From contig OZ251549.1 of assembly GCA_965243415.1 (NCBI GenBank), forward strand, positions 4,402,001 through 4,466,000: a stretch of 64,000 nucleotides of DNA, in the 5' to 3' direction. Made by a program: the position numbers and the translations under genes. The notes beneath the pieces are model-generated. The model did not search any database. It was given only the letters and a program-made list of their open reading frames with translations, and was not told where the DNA came from. Shown piece after piece: positions 1-7,510 of this stretch (positions within the stretch are counted from its first letter, which is position 1; each line of letters starts with the position of its first letter). This DNA comes from G965204755 sp965243415 (GTDB taxonomy: Bacteria; Acidobacteriota; Vicinamibacteria; Marinacidobacterales; Marinacidobacteraceae).

Positions 1-1046
1 GCGAGTTGGAAGTCGCGGAGGAGCGTCTGGCCGTTCTCGCTCGGGGGGAATCGCCGCCGGAAGATCTGCTGTTCTACGGCCCGCGCGGTAACGGGAAGAC
101 GACTCTCCGGCTCGAGGTCGAGCGTCGCGCGCGGGACCGCCACCTGCGAGTGGAACGCTTCCCGGTGGCGGCGCTCACCGACCGTTCCCGACTCGTCCGG
201 CAACTGCAGGAACGAGCCGGGGTCCTGGGTGACCGGGTCACCGGTGTCCGGAGCGCAGGGTCCGGAATGACGGGTACGCCGCCGGTCCCGATCGAGGATG
301 TCGACCGCCTGTTCGCCCTCTGGGTCGGCGCGGGCGGAGCGCGACCCACGGTGATCACCCTGGACGAGGTACAGGCGCTCGATCCCGACATCGCCCGGCC
401 GTTCTTCGAGGCCGTCCAGGAGGCGAAGTCCCGGGCCGCGCCGTTCCTGATGATCGCCGCCGGAACTCCGGACGCACCGCGCCGGATTCAGCAGGCGGGA
501 ACCTTCAACGAACGCGGCTTCGAACCCGTGCCGGTGGGCCGGCTCGAACACTCGGACACGACCGCGGCTCTGGCGGAGCCGGCGCGAGCGGCCGGTCGGC
601 CGATCGCGCCGGACGCGCTCGCGCTGCTGGCGGAAGAGTCGCAGGACTATCCCTACTTCGTCCAACGGCTCGGCCACGCTTCCTGGCGAGCCGCAGCGCG
701 GACCGGGACCGACAGCATCTCCCTGACAGCGGCGGAACAGGGCATCGCCGAGTGCGGAGCGAGGATCGAGCGCTTCTACGAAGACCGCTACCAGGAGGTC
801 CGCGCCCGACGAGTCGCGCCGGCGCTGAAGCCCCTCGCGCGTCTCTTCGCGGAAAACGACGGTCGAGTCACGGAGAGTCAACTGGGGTCGCTTCTGCATG
901 CCCTCGTCGACGAAGGCGCGGTCGGGTTCGACGACTTGGCGCTCGAACAGGAATTGTCGGATCTCGGCGTGGTCTGGTCGGTCCGCCCCGGCCTGTGGGA
1001 ACCGGGGATTCCCAGTTTCGCGGACTACCTGATCCACCGGGGCTGA
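1..1046 (+). CDS. AAA-family ATPase, 5' end cut by the window edge
   Basis: The protein has a P-loop GPRGNGKTT about 25 residues into the visible part and a Walker B VITLDEVQ about 90 residues later, followed by a helical C-terminal half ending in LWEPGIPSFADYLIHRG. This is the layout of single-domain AAA/ORC-type ATPases that act as regulatory or defence-associated NTPases; no partner domain is visible. A TTG codon at 6 could start it, but the paralogue at 19168-20289 has about 20 more residues before the matching region, so the true start probably lies upstream of the window. The two share the C-terminal signature LWE.GIP.. .DYL. It lies tail to tail with the esterase-like gene. Its specific role is unknown. 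Confidence 0.8.
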   Translation, partial: ELEVAEERLAVLARGESPPEDLLFYGPRGNGKTTLRLEVERRARDRHLRVERFPVAALTDRSRLVRQLQERAGVLGDRVTGVRSAGSGMTGTPPVPIEDVDRLFALWVGAGGARPTVITLDEVQALDPDIARPFFEAVQEAKSRAAPFLMIAAGTPDAPRRIQQAGTFNERGFEPVPVGRLEHSDTTAALAEPARAAGRPIAPDALALLAEESQDYPYFVQRLGHASWRAAARTGTDSISLTAAEQGIAECGARIERFYEDRYQEVRARRVAPALKPLARLFAENDGRVTESQLGSLLHALVDEGAVGFDDLALEQELSDLGVVWSVRPGLWEPGIPSFADYLIHRG

Positions 1047-1132
1047 CCCCCGGCGCCGTCGGGCCGGGGGGCGCAACGCAAGGCGGGCCCGGAGGGAGTC
1101 GGACCCCCCTTCCGGGCTGCCGCCTCCGGGAG

Positions 1133-2536
1133 TCAGAACGAGGACGGGTAGCGGAACGGGAGGAGGGTCGTGGGGCGGGTGGTCTCGAAGTGGATGATCG
1201 CGTCGAATCCCTCACGGATCTCGACCTCGATCCAGTACCACTCGGGAAACTCGTCGCTGTAGCAGGCGCCGCTCCCCCGGGTTCGGCGGGGCTCGAACAG
1301 CCAGGCGCTCCCGGGCTCGTTCCGCAGGCCGCGGAGGTCGAGGATGAATTCCGGGGCGGACGCTCCGGCCAGGTACGCCTCGTAGGAATCCGGGACCGGG
1401 TCGTCCAGGTTGAATTCGCGGACGGGGCCGACGCAGCCGCCCTCCTCCCGCGCGAGCAGGGCGCTGTGCTGCCCGTATTCGTGCGTGAAGGCGAAGGTCA
1501 CCATCCCGTCCCCGAAGACCTCCCGCTGGTACTCGCCCTGGAAACCGGGGAAGGTGGAGACATGGATGTTGTGGGCCCAGAGGACCATGCGCCCGGCGGG
1601 GCCCATGCGCTCCGCGAGCCAGATGGTGTTCTCCGCCATGGACTCGTCGCGCAACTGTTCCCCCGTCGCCCGCAGGTGGTATTGGAAGGCGACGCGAAGG
1701 GCGCGCAGGGCGATAGCGAACGCCTCCTCGCCGGCGGCGGCCTCGTATTCGGTACGCCGGGACACGAGGAATTCCCGGACCTCCTCCATCGAGGCGCCGC
1801 ACTCCGCCCGGTAGGCGTCCGTCCGGGCCTCGTAGCCCGGGTGCGGCCGGCGGCCTCGGTGGTCGTTGGCGAAACGGGTGAGGCAGTCGAGTTTCCCGGT
1901 GAGTTGCGGCTCGCCGGCCGGGTCCACCGACCGGAGGTGCTCGCCGACGAGGTGCAGCGCCATCCCCGGAAACTGCATGTCCACACCGTGGAAGCCGAGG
2001 TCTCCGCCGGCTTCGTTGTGGGCGCGCATCCTCTCGATCATCTCGAGCACGGATTCCGTGTTCCAGATCCAGAAGTAGAGCCCGGAGAGCAATTCCTCGG
2101 GGTCGCCTTCCCCGGTGCGGACATAGTGGTCGAGCCGCCGCGCCTCCGGCCAGGTCGCCTCGATGGCGAAGGTGTCGAAGCCCATCTCCTCCACCAGGAA
2201 CCGGAGGATGCGCGCCTTCATCTCGAAGAAGTCCCGCGTTCCGTGGGTGTTCTCGCCGAGCGCGACGACCCGCGCGTCCCCGACCAGGTCGCGCAGGAAC
2301 TCAAGGCCCTCGGAAGGCCAGGAAAGATGCGACCCGGAGAACGGGTGGACCTTCGCGTCCAGCCAGTCCTTCACTTCGTCCGGGACGGGCGCCGGCGGCG
2401 GGGGCGGCGTGTAGGCCGGCTCCGGCGGCAGCGACGGGGAGGCGGGCGCCGAGTCGCCACCCCCGCAACCGAAACCGAACGCCAGCAGTCCGGTCAGCAC
2501 TGCCCCGGCGCCGAACCTCCGCGCGGGCGTTGGCAT
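1133..2536 (-). CDS. erythromycin esterase family lipoprotein
   Basis: A 467-residue protein with a lipoprotein signal (hydrophobic run ending FGFGC, Cys about residue 24), a proline-rich linker, then an erythromycin-esterase (EreA/Succinoglycan-biosynthesis) domain. The hallmark block ALGENTHGTRDFFEMK with its conserved Glu and His is present, followed by FAIEATWPEA, GVDMQFPG and VLWAHNIHVS, which match the family core from end to end. Family members hydrolyse macrolide lactones or act on unknown esters. Most chromosomal lipoprotein members have no proven resistance role, so macrolide inactivation is only a possibility. The domain looks complete. It is convergent with the ATPase and has no operon partner. 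Confidence 0.88.
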   Translation of the reverse strand: MPTPARRFGAGAVLTGLLAFGFGCGGGDSAPASPSLPPEPAYTPPPPPAPVPDEVKDWLDAKVHPFSGSHLSWPSEGLEFLRDLVGDARVVALGENTHGTRDFFEMKARILRFLVEEMGFDTFAIEATWPEARRLDHYVRTGEGDPEELLSGLYFWIWNTESVLEMIERMRAHNEAGGDLGFHGVDMQFPGMALHLVGEHLRSVDPAGEPQLTGKLDCLTRFANDHRGRRPHPGYEARTDAYRAECGASMEEVREFLVSRRTEYEAAAGEEAFAIALRALRVAFQYHLRATGEQLRDESMAENTIWLAERMGPAGRMVLWAHNIHVSTFPGFQGEYQREVFGDGMVTFAFTHEYGQHSALLAREEGGCVGPVREFNLDDPVPDSYEAYLAGASAPEFILDLRGLRNEPGSAWLFEPRRTRGSGACYSDEFPEWYWIEVEIREGFDAIIHFETTRPTTLLPFRYPSSF

Positions 2537-2728
2537 TCCCGATGGCCGTTCCTCGACCGGGATCGTACGACCCCTTCGTTCGTGGCCCGTCCGGATTCGG
2601 GACTCGAAACCGGACGCGAAGGCCGGCGCGTGTTCAGCGGCCCCGGAGATCGGGACGCAGGAAAGGGGACGGCCGGTCGCCGCTTCCGACGACCGGCCGC
2701 CCCGGAGGGCCCATTGGCCCTCGTTCGA

Positions 2729-3253
2729 TCAGAAGTTGTGAGGATTCGGTCGTCTCGGTCGCTCGGAGTCGCGCGGCAGAGCGCCACCTCTCGGAGCCTC
2801 GTGGTTCCGGATTTCGTCGCAGCCCTCCGTTCCTAGCGACTCGCAGTCGTTGCCGGATCCAGCGTCCGGAGGCAGAGCGCCAAACCAAGGGTTATCCGGG
2901 TCGTATTCGGAACCGTAGATGCAGTTGTGCTCACAATCATCTCGTTCCGACATACACGCGAGAGGATCGCGCGGCCAAACGCTCTCGGCGTTCTGGCATC
3001 GCCGGTACGCCCGCCGACATTCGTCGAAGCACTCCGGGTTTATGTCGGTCGCCGGGGCGACAGCGGTCGTGATGCCGCACACGGCAGTCGGCGCGAGGCC
3101 GGCCGCCCCGACGGGCGTGCGCTCGACCTCCGACGGCGTCACGGAGGGCGGGTTCGGCGCCTCCGTCTCGGCCACGGCCGGGAGCGGCGTGACCAGCAGG
3201 GTCGCGGCGACGACCGCCGCGAGAGTCAGAAGGAAGTTGACGGAACGCATCAT
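2729..3253 (-). CDS. small secreted Cys-rich protein of unknown function
   Basis: Starting at the ATG at 3253, which lies 9 bases after a strong AGGAGG, this encodes 174 residues. Residues 1-30 form a clear Sec signal peptide (hydrophobic core LLTLAAVVAATLLV, cleavage near PAVAETE). The mature part is polar and carries a Cys cluster spaced ECFDECRRAYRRC, then LACMSERDDCEHNC, so at least six clustered Cys that could form disulfides outside the cytoplasm. The C-terminal tail is rich in Pro, Arg and Asp. I do not recognise the family. It is followed on the same strand by the esterase-like lipoprotein and preceded by the sigma factor gene, but the gaps give no firm operon evidence. Confidence 0.7.
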   Translation of the reverse strand: MMRSVNFLLTLAAVVAATLLVTPLPAVAETEAPNPPSVTPSEVERTPVGAAGLAPTAVCGITTAVAPATDINPECFDECRRAYRRCQNAESVWPRDPLACMSERDDCEHNCIYGSEYDPDNPWFGALPPDAGSGNDCESLGTEGCDEIRNHEAPRGGALPRDSERPRRPNPHNF

Positions 3254-3447
3254 GGGTTCGTTCCTCCTCATGACTCTTGGAAGTAACACGCAAACGCGAA
3301 TCGTCAAGACCCGAGGGTGGATCCGGCTCGGCGACACCGAGGAGCAGTGGCTCGAACTCACGGGGACACCGACCTCCGTGCGCCTCCGACGGGTTCGCCC
3401 ACAGGGGCTCCGGGCCGCGCCCGGGGACGGATGGATTCAGGAAAGGC

Positions 3448-4455
3448 TCAGGACCGGCGCGGCGCGAGCCGGGGATTCCGCCGCAGCGCCTCGAGAGCCT
3501 TTTCTCGCAACTGGCGCACCCGTTCGCGCGAGCGATTCATGGACCGGCCGATGGCGGCGAGCGTCTCGCGTTTCACCCCGCCCAGACCGAGACTCCGCGT
3601 GAGGACTTCGCGGAGGCGCGGCGGCAGGTCGTCGAGGGCGGCATCGAGGAGGTCTCCGTATTCCTTGGCCTCCAACAGGAGGGCGGGGTCGGAATCGTCC
3701 GGGTCGCACAGCAGGGCCCCGAACGGCGATCCGTCCGGTTCCGCGGAGTCATCGAGGGACACGAAGGAGCGGCGATCGGGGACGCGCTCCGGCTTCTTCC
3801 CCGGCGGCATTCCCGGGGCAGGCTTCCCGGAGGGGGAGCGGAGGGCGGGAGCGGCGCTCGACTCACCTCTCCCACGCGCCTCGGCCTCCCGCCGGTCTTC
3901 GAGGCGCTGGGCTTCCAGTTTCCGGAGCGGGGCGTGAACGAGGGCGCCTCGATCGATGGCGCGGTGGATCTGCTGCAGGATCCAGGGGTAGGCGTGGGTG
4001 GAGAAGCAGCCGAGATCGGGGTCGTACTTGCGAAGCGCGCAAGCCAGGCCGAGGTTCCCCTCCTGGATCAGATCGTCGAGCGGCAACCCCATCCCCTGGT
4101 GTCTCCTGGCCTGCGCCACGACCAGCCGGAGAGCGCCCTCGAACAAGCGGCACTGACCTTCGGTGCACCTTCCGCACTGCGACGCGCCGCCGCCCTTCCG
4201 ACGCCGGGCGCCCGCGGCCGTTCGGGCGCAGGCGATCTCGTCCTCGCGGGTCGCGAGCGGCAGGGCGCGCGTCTGCCGGAAGTAGATGGTCAGAGCGTCG
4301 ACGCTGGCAGTCGCCTTGGCGCCGGCGCGACGGGCAACCCGCGGCGGCGCCTCGACGGGCCGGTCGGCGCCGGCTTCCGGCGGCTTGCGGTCGGCGCCCG
4401 CGGTGGGTTCGACGGGCGGCGCCCCGCCGCGTCGGCTTCGGTCCGACGAGGGCAC
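3448..4455 (-). CDS. sigma-70 family RNA polymerase sigma factor (group 2-like)
   Basis: A 335-residue sigma factor starting at a GTG preceded by GGGGAG. A short region 1.2 (SVDALTIYFRQTRALPL, about residue 51) is followed by region 2 with GMGLPLDDLIQEGNLGL and CFSTHAYPWILQQIHRAI, then a polar linker, and region 4 with LPPRLREVLTRSLGL and MNRSRERVRQLREKAL (helix-turn-helix, -35 recognition). Region 3 is reduced and replaced by a low-complexity Pro/Gly stretch. The order and the RpoS/RpoD-like region 2 suggest an alternative group 2 factor. An inserted cysteine motif, C94-X2-C97-X4-C102, sits between regions 1.2 and 2 and is not part of the normal sigma fold. No anti-sigma gene is adjacent. 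Confidence 0.9.
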   Translation of the reverse strand: MPSSDRSRRGGAPPVEPTAGADRKPPEAGADRPVEAPPRVARRAGAKATASVDALTIYFRQTRALPLATREDEIACARTAAGARRRKGGGASQCGRCTEGQCRLFEGALRLVVAQARRHQGMGLPLDDLIQEGNLGLACALRKYDPDLGCFSTHAYPWILQQIHRAIDRGALVHAPLRKLEAQRLEDRREAEARGRGESSAAPALRSPSGKPAPGMPPGKKPERVPDRRSFVSLDDSAEPDGSPFGALLCDPDDSDPALLLEAKEYGDLLDAALDDLPPRLREVLTRSLGLGGVKRETLAAIGRSMNRSRERVRQLREKALEALRRNPRLAPRRS

Positions 4456-4869
4456 CGGGCGCTTCTCCCCTGCCTACGACCCGGCGCCGCCACCGTCCGG
4501 CGGCGGACGCCACCGAGGCCCGAGACTCAATCGCGCGGATCGCTGCAACCGCATCCGAGAAACCCTGATGCCCGGTCGCAATGCAAACGGTGGACCGATC
4601 GAGCGCCCGGCGCGGGGTCGCTCGCCGGTCCGCGTCGAAGGCCGAAAGGCAGCGGCAGACGATCGCGAAGGCGCGGGATCGGGGGCCGCGCGGCCGGCGG
4701 AGGAGCCGGTGATCCGGGTCGGAGTGCCGGACCCCGGTTCGACGAGACCGTCCCGCGCCGACCCACTCGCGCCGTGATGCCGGGACTGCCCGGCCCATCC
4801 GAGGTGCGGCGGGGGAACCGGCGGTGGAGGACAATCCCCGCGCCCCGCGCCTGTCCGACGAGCCGCCGA
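4456..4869. other. intergenic region between divergent sigma factor and cytochrome genes
   Basis: A 414-bp GC-rich stretch separating two divergently transcribed genes. Open frames cross it on several strands, but none has a family signature or a convincing start. It must hold the promoters of both neighbours, though I cannot pick out -35/-10 boxes with confidence. Confidence 0.4.
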
Positions 4870-6594
4870 ATGCCGACGCCTTCTCCCCCGCTGTCCGCGG
4901 AGCCGGACCGGCGGTTCGCCCTCGCCGGGATCGCCCGGAAGGCAGATCTCCGCGCCGCCGGTCGCCGTCAGGGCCGGTCGTCAGGACGATGGCAGCGCGC
5001 CCGGTTGGGCGTTCTCGCGGCGATCGTGGCCGCCGGGGGCGGGTTCGCCGTGGCTGCCGGCAGCCGGGGCATCGCGGAGGAGCAGGCCGCCGAGGGGGGC
5101 CGGAACGATCCGGCGCTGCTGGGCGCATGGCCTCCGGGCACGGGAGGAGGCGTCGTGGGCGCGGCGGTGTGCGCGGGGTGCCACGGGGAGATCGCCGAGG
5201 CGCAGGCCGGGCACCCGATGGCGCGGACCGCGGCGCCCGTGGGCCCGGAGACGGCCGACCGGTGGTTCGGGGCGGAGCGGGTCCCGGGCCCGGTCGAGTG
5301 GAGGGGCGAAGACTTCCCCGGCCGCGAACAGGTCGGATACGAACGCACGGCGGAGGGCGCCGTGCTGCGAGGGCCGGAGGGGGACGCGCCGGTCAGCGCG
5401 GTGTTCGGGTCCGGGCTTCGGGGTTCGACGCCGGTCAGTTTCCTGGCCGCCCGGAGGATGCGTGAACTGCGGGTCTCGTGGTCCCACGGGCGCGAGAGGT
5501 GGATCGAGACGCCCGGCTCGGAGACCGACGCCGACCCGCTGGGGGACGAAGACCCGGCGCGGGAGACGGCGCTCTGCCTCGGCTGCCACGCCACGGCCGT
5601 CGCGTGGAACGAGGGGCGGCCCGTGTTGCGCGAATCCGAGTGGGGGGTTCGCTGCGAGCGATGCCACGGCCCCGGGGCGGCGCACGCCACGGGCTGAGAA
5701 TCCGGCGGGGGCGGGGCGATCTTCAACCCCGGGCTCCTCTCCGCCCGGGAGCAGGTCGGGTTCTGCGCCCAGTGTCATCGAACCCCCACGGACTTCGAGC
5801 CGTTGCAGGTGCTCCGGCGCGACCGGGCGCTCGTCCGGCACGCCGGGGCGAGTCTCATGATGAGCGCCTGTTTCCGGGAGTCCCCGGCCGAGGCCGCGAT
5901 CACCTGCCTCGACTGCCACGACCCGCACCGGAGCGACACCGCAGTCCGGGCGGCCAGTCGCGCCACCTGCCGGCGCTGCCATCACGACCCGGCGGCGGAG
6001 CATCGGTACGAGCGGGTGACCGCCGCCTCCGACTGCGTCCGCTGCCACCTGCCGACCCGGGAGGAAGTGTTCCCGGGGGCCGACTTCACCGACCACTGGA
6101 TCCGCGTGGACGGCGCGCCCCCGGCGCTGGCCTCGCCCACCGCGGCGTCCGATCTGCGCTATCTCGAAGTCCTGTACCGCAACGAGTTGGCGCGGCCTTC
6201 GGATGCCCGACGGGAAGGCCGGCTGCGCATCGGCCTCGGCGAGTTGCTGCACGCCTCCAGGCTCCGAGGCGCGGCCTTCGAATCCCTCGAACGCGGCCTC
6301 GAAGCCGAACCGCGCTACGAGGACCTGTTGAAGGCCGCGGCGATCTATCGCGCCGAAGGAAACACCGGGCGGACCATCGAGATCCTGCAGCGCGCCACCG
6401 AAGAAGCGCACGACGCCGCGCAAGCCTTCTTCGACCTCGGAGACCTTTATCTCTCCCAGGGAGAGATCGACGAGGCCATCGTCGCGCTCGAACGCGCGGC
6501 CGACTTGCGCCCGACGGACTCCGTCATTCGAGACCGGCTGGCTGTCGCACGGCGCCGGGCGCAGGAACGGAACGATCCCAGCGCGGCGCACTGA
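4870..6594 (+). pseudogene. seven-haem c-type cytochrome with C-terminal TPRs, interrupted by an in-frame TGA
   Basis: From the ATG at 4870 one reading frame runs to 6594 with a single in-frame TGA at 5695-5697 (codon 276 of 574). Before it come a signal-anchor helix (about residues 45-65) and CxxCH haem motifs at residues 101 (CAGCH), 236 (CLGCH) and 262 (CERCH). After it come CAQCH (299), CLDCH (346), CRRCH (367) and CVRCH (389), then TPR-like helices (about 420-560). The two halves are plainly parts of one protein, so this is a nonsense mutation, an assembly error or a readthrough. Intact relatives are periplasmic electron-transfer multihaem cytochromes. Downstream of the TGA, 5728-5749 can form a 7-bp hairpin, but it lacks bacterial SECIS hallmarks and the position is not a Cys in this kind of protein. 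Confidence 0.75.
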
Positions 6595-6708
6595 GCCCTC
6601 CGTCGCCCGCGTCCGGACAACAAGCGCCTCCGGACCAGACCCCTGCGCCGAGACTGGCCGGTCACCGTGCGGAGGACCCGCGGAACGACGCCGGGCGCTA
6701 CCGACGAG

Positions 6709-7002
6709 TCAGCAACCGATGTTGTTCTCGGTCGGCTCGCAGGTGCGAGGGCAGGTGTCCTCGCAGGTGTAGCGCTGGACGGTGTCCCGGCAGGCGTGGG
6801 CCTCGCAGGTGTGCCCGCAGCAGGTTGCCGGGCACGTAGCAGGGCAGGTCGGGCCCGTCGGCACACCGCCATCGTCGGGACAGTTCCCGTCGGTGCAGGC
6901 GGCATCGTAGTCCGTGAACCCGTTACCGCCTGCCACATCAGACAGGGCGTCCGGAGAAAGGTCCGCGATCGCCCGCTTCCGAAGTTTCAGTTGTTTGTTC
7001 AT
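6709..7002 (-). CDS. Cys/Thr-rich RiPP-like precursor peptide 1 (lanthipeptide-type leader)
   Basis: A 97-residue peptide starting at 7002, behind AAAGGA. Residues 1-26 (KLRKRAIADLSPDALSDVAG plus a second Gly) look like the leaders of class I lanthipeptides of the Bacteroidota/Acidobacteriota kind: a basic LxLRKR segment, I..LS, then a GG end. The core of about 71 residues has 12 Cys (36, 41, 53, 57, 61, 62, 66, 71, 80, 84, 88, 97), seven of them preceded by Thr, so there are many possible Thr-Cys ring partners. No lanthionine synthetase is in the window, so modification would need enzymes encoded elsewhere. It is the last gene of a probable TonB receptor-peptide 2-peptide 1 series. A disulfide-rich unmodified bacteriocin is the main alternative. 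Confidence 0.72.
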   Translation of the reverse strand: MNKQLKLRKRAIADLSPDALSDVAGGNGFTDYDAACTDGNCPDDGGVPTGPTCPATCPATCCGHTCEAHACRDTVQRYTCEDTCPRTCEPTENNIGC

Positions 7003-7030
7003 CGAGCGCCATCCTTTTGGCTGGCTTTCG

Positions 7031-7050
7031 GGCAGTGGAGCGATGACCGC
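7031..7050 (-). promoter_or_regulatory. element upstream of peptide 1, shared with peptide 2
   Basis: On the minus strand this reads GCGGTCATCGCTCCACTGCC, starting about 48 bases before the peptide 1 ATG. A nearly identical element, GCGGTTATCGCACTGCCC, precedes peptide 2. Part of it folds as a 5-bp hairpin (7038-7042 with 7048-7052). It may be a regulatory site or a remnant of the duplication that made the pair. Confidence 0.4.
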
Positions 7051-7119
7051 TCGCCGATGAGGTCTGGGCATCACGCCACACGACGCATGGCCGCCTCCGC
7101 CGGCAACCTCACGGTCGGA

Positions 7120-7431
7120 TCAGCACGCACACTCTGTGTACGCATCCAGAGTCGTAGTCGTCCCTCCCCCTCCCCCACCGCATCCGCAGCCATCGGTTCG
7201 GCAGGTCGCATCGCAGGTGGCGTTGCCGCAGCCGTCGTTGCAGGTTCCGCGGTTGCAGGAATCATGGCAAGTGTTGCAGGTCTCCCAGCAGTCGGTTGCG
7301 TTCCCGGTCCCGTTCCCGTGACAGTCGCCACCGTCGCACGAAATGTTCGATCCCGCGCCGACAGCCTCGCTCGTCTGCTCCTCGCTGAGGACGAGGATCG
7401 TCCTCTTCCTCAGTTGGAGTGCTTTCTTCAT
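7120..7431 (-). CDS. Cys-rich RiPP-like precursor peptide 2 (lanthipeptide-type leader)
   Basis: A 103-residue paralogue of peptide 1, started at 7431 by an ATG 9 bases after GAGGA. The leader shares LxLRKRxIxxLS with peptide 1 and ends in VGAG instead of a strict GG. The core holds 14 Cys (32, 37, 48, 52, 55, 59, 64, 68, 73, 77, 82, 84, 101, 103), mostly in T-C, D-C or G-C pairs, plus a run of six Gly then four Thr. The cores of the two peptides differ much more than the leaders, as expected if one enzyme recognises the leader and acts on varied cores. It lies 79 bases downstream of the TonB-dependent receptor on the same strand. Confidence 0.72.
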   Translation of the reverse strand: MKKALQLRKRTILVLSEEQTSEAVGAGSNISCDGGDCHGNGTGNATDCWETCNTCHDSCNRGTCNDGCGNATCDATCRTDGCGCGGGGGGTTTTLDAYTECAC

Positions 7432-7459
7432 AGCTTGAGTCCTCGCTGTTGGTCAAGAG

Positions 7460-7487
7460 GCGGGGGCAGTGCGATAACCGCCCCCGC
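7460..7487 (-). promoter_or_regulatory. hairpin and shared element between TonB receptor and peptide 2
   Basis: Positions 7460-7467 and 7480-7487 form a perfect 8-bp GC stem with a 12-base loop. The hairpin contains the element shared with peptide 1 (7464-7481). No T-run follows in the minus direction, so it is not a classic terminator. Attenuation, mRNA processing or stabilisation at an operon junction would fit. Confidence 0.45.
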
Positions 7488-7510
7488 GGGGTGTTGCTTT
7501 GACTCTGATA

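Noticed and set aside
1133..2536. A proven macrolide resistance gene
   Set aside because: The domain fits the esterase family, but lipoprotein chromosomal members are diverse and resistance cannot be inferred from sequence alone.
5695..5749. Selenocysteine insertion at the cytochrome TGA
   Set aside because: The residue is not a Cys position in this kind of protein, and the downstream hairpin is too far away and lacks the guanine usual at the start of a bacterial SECIS loop.
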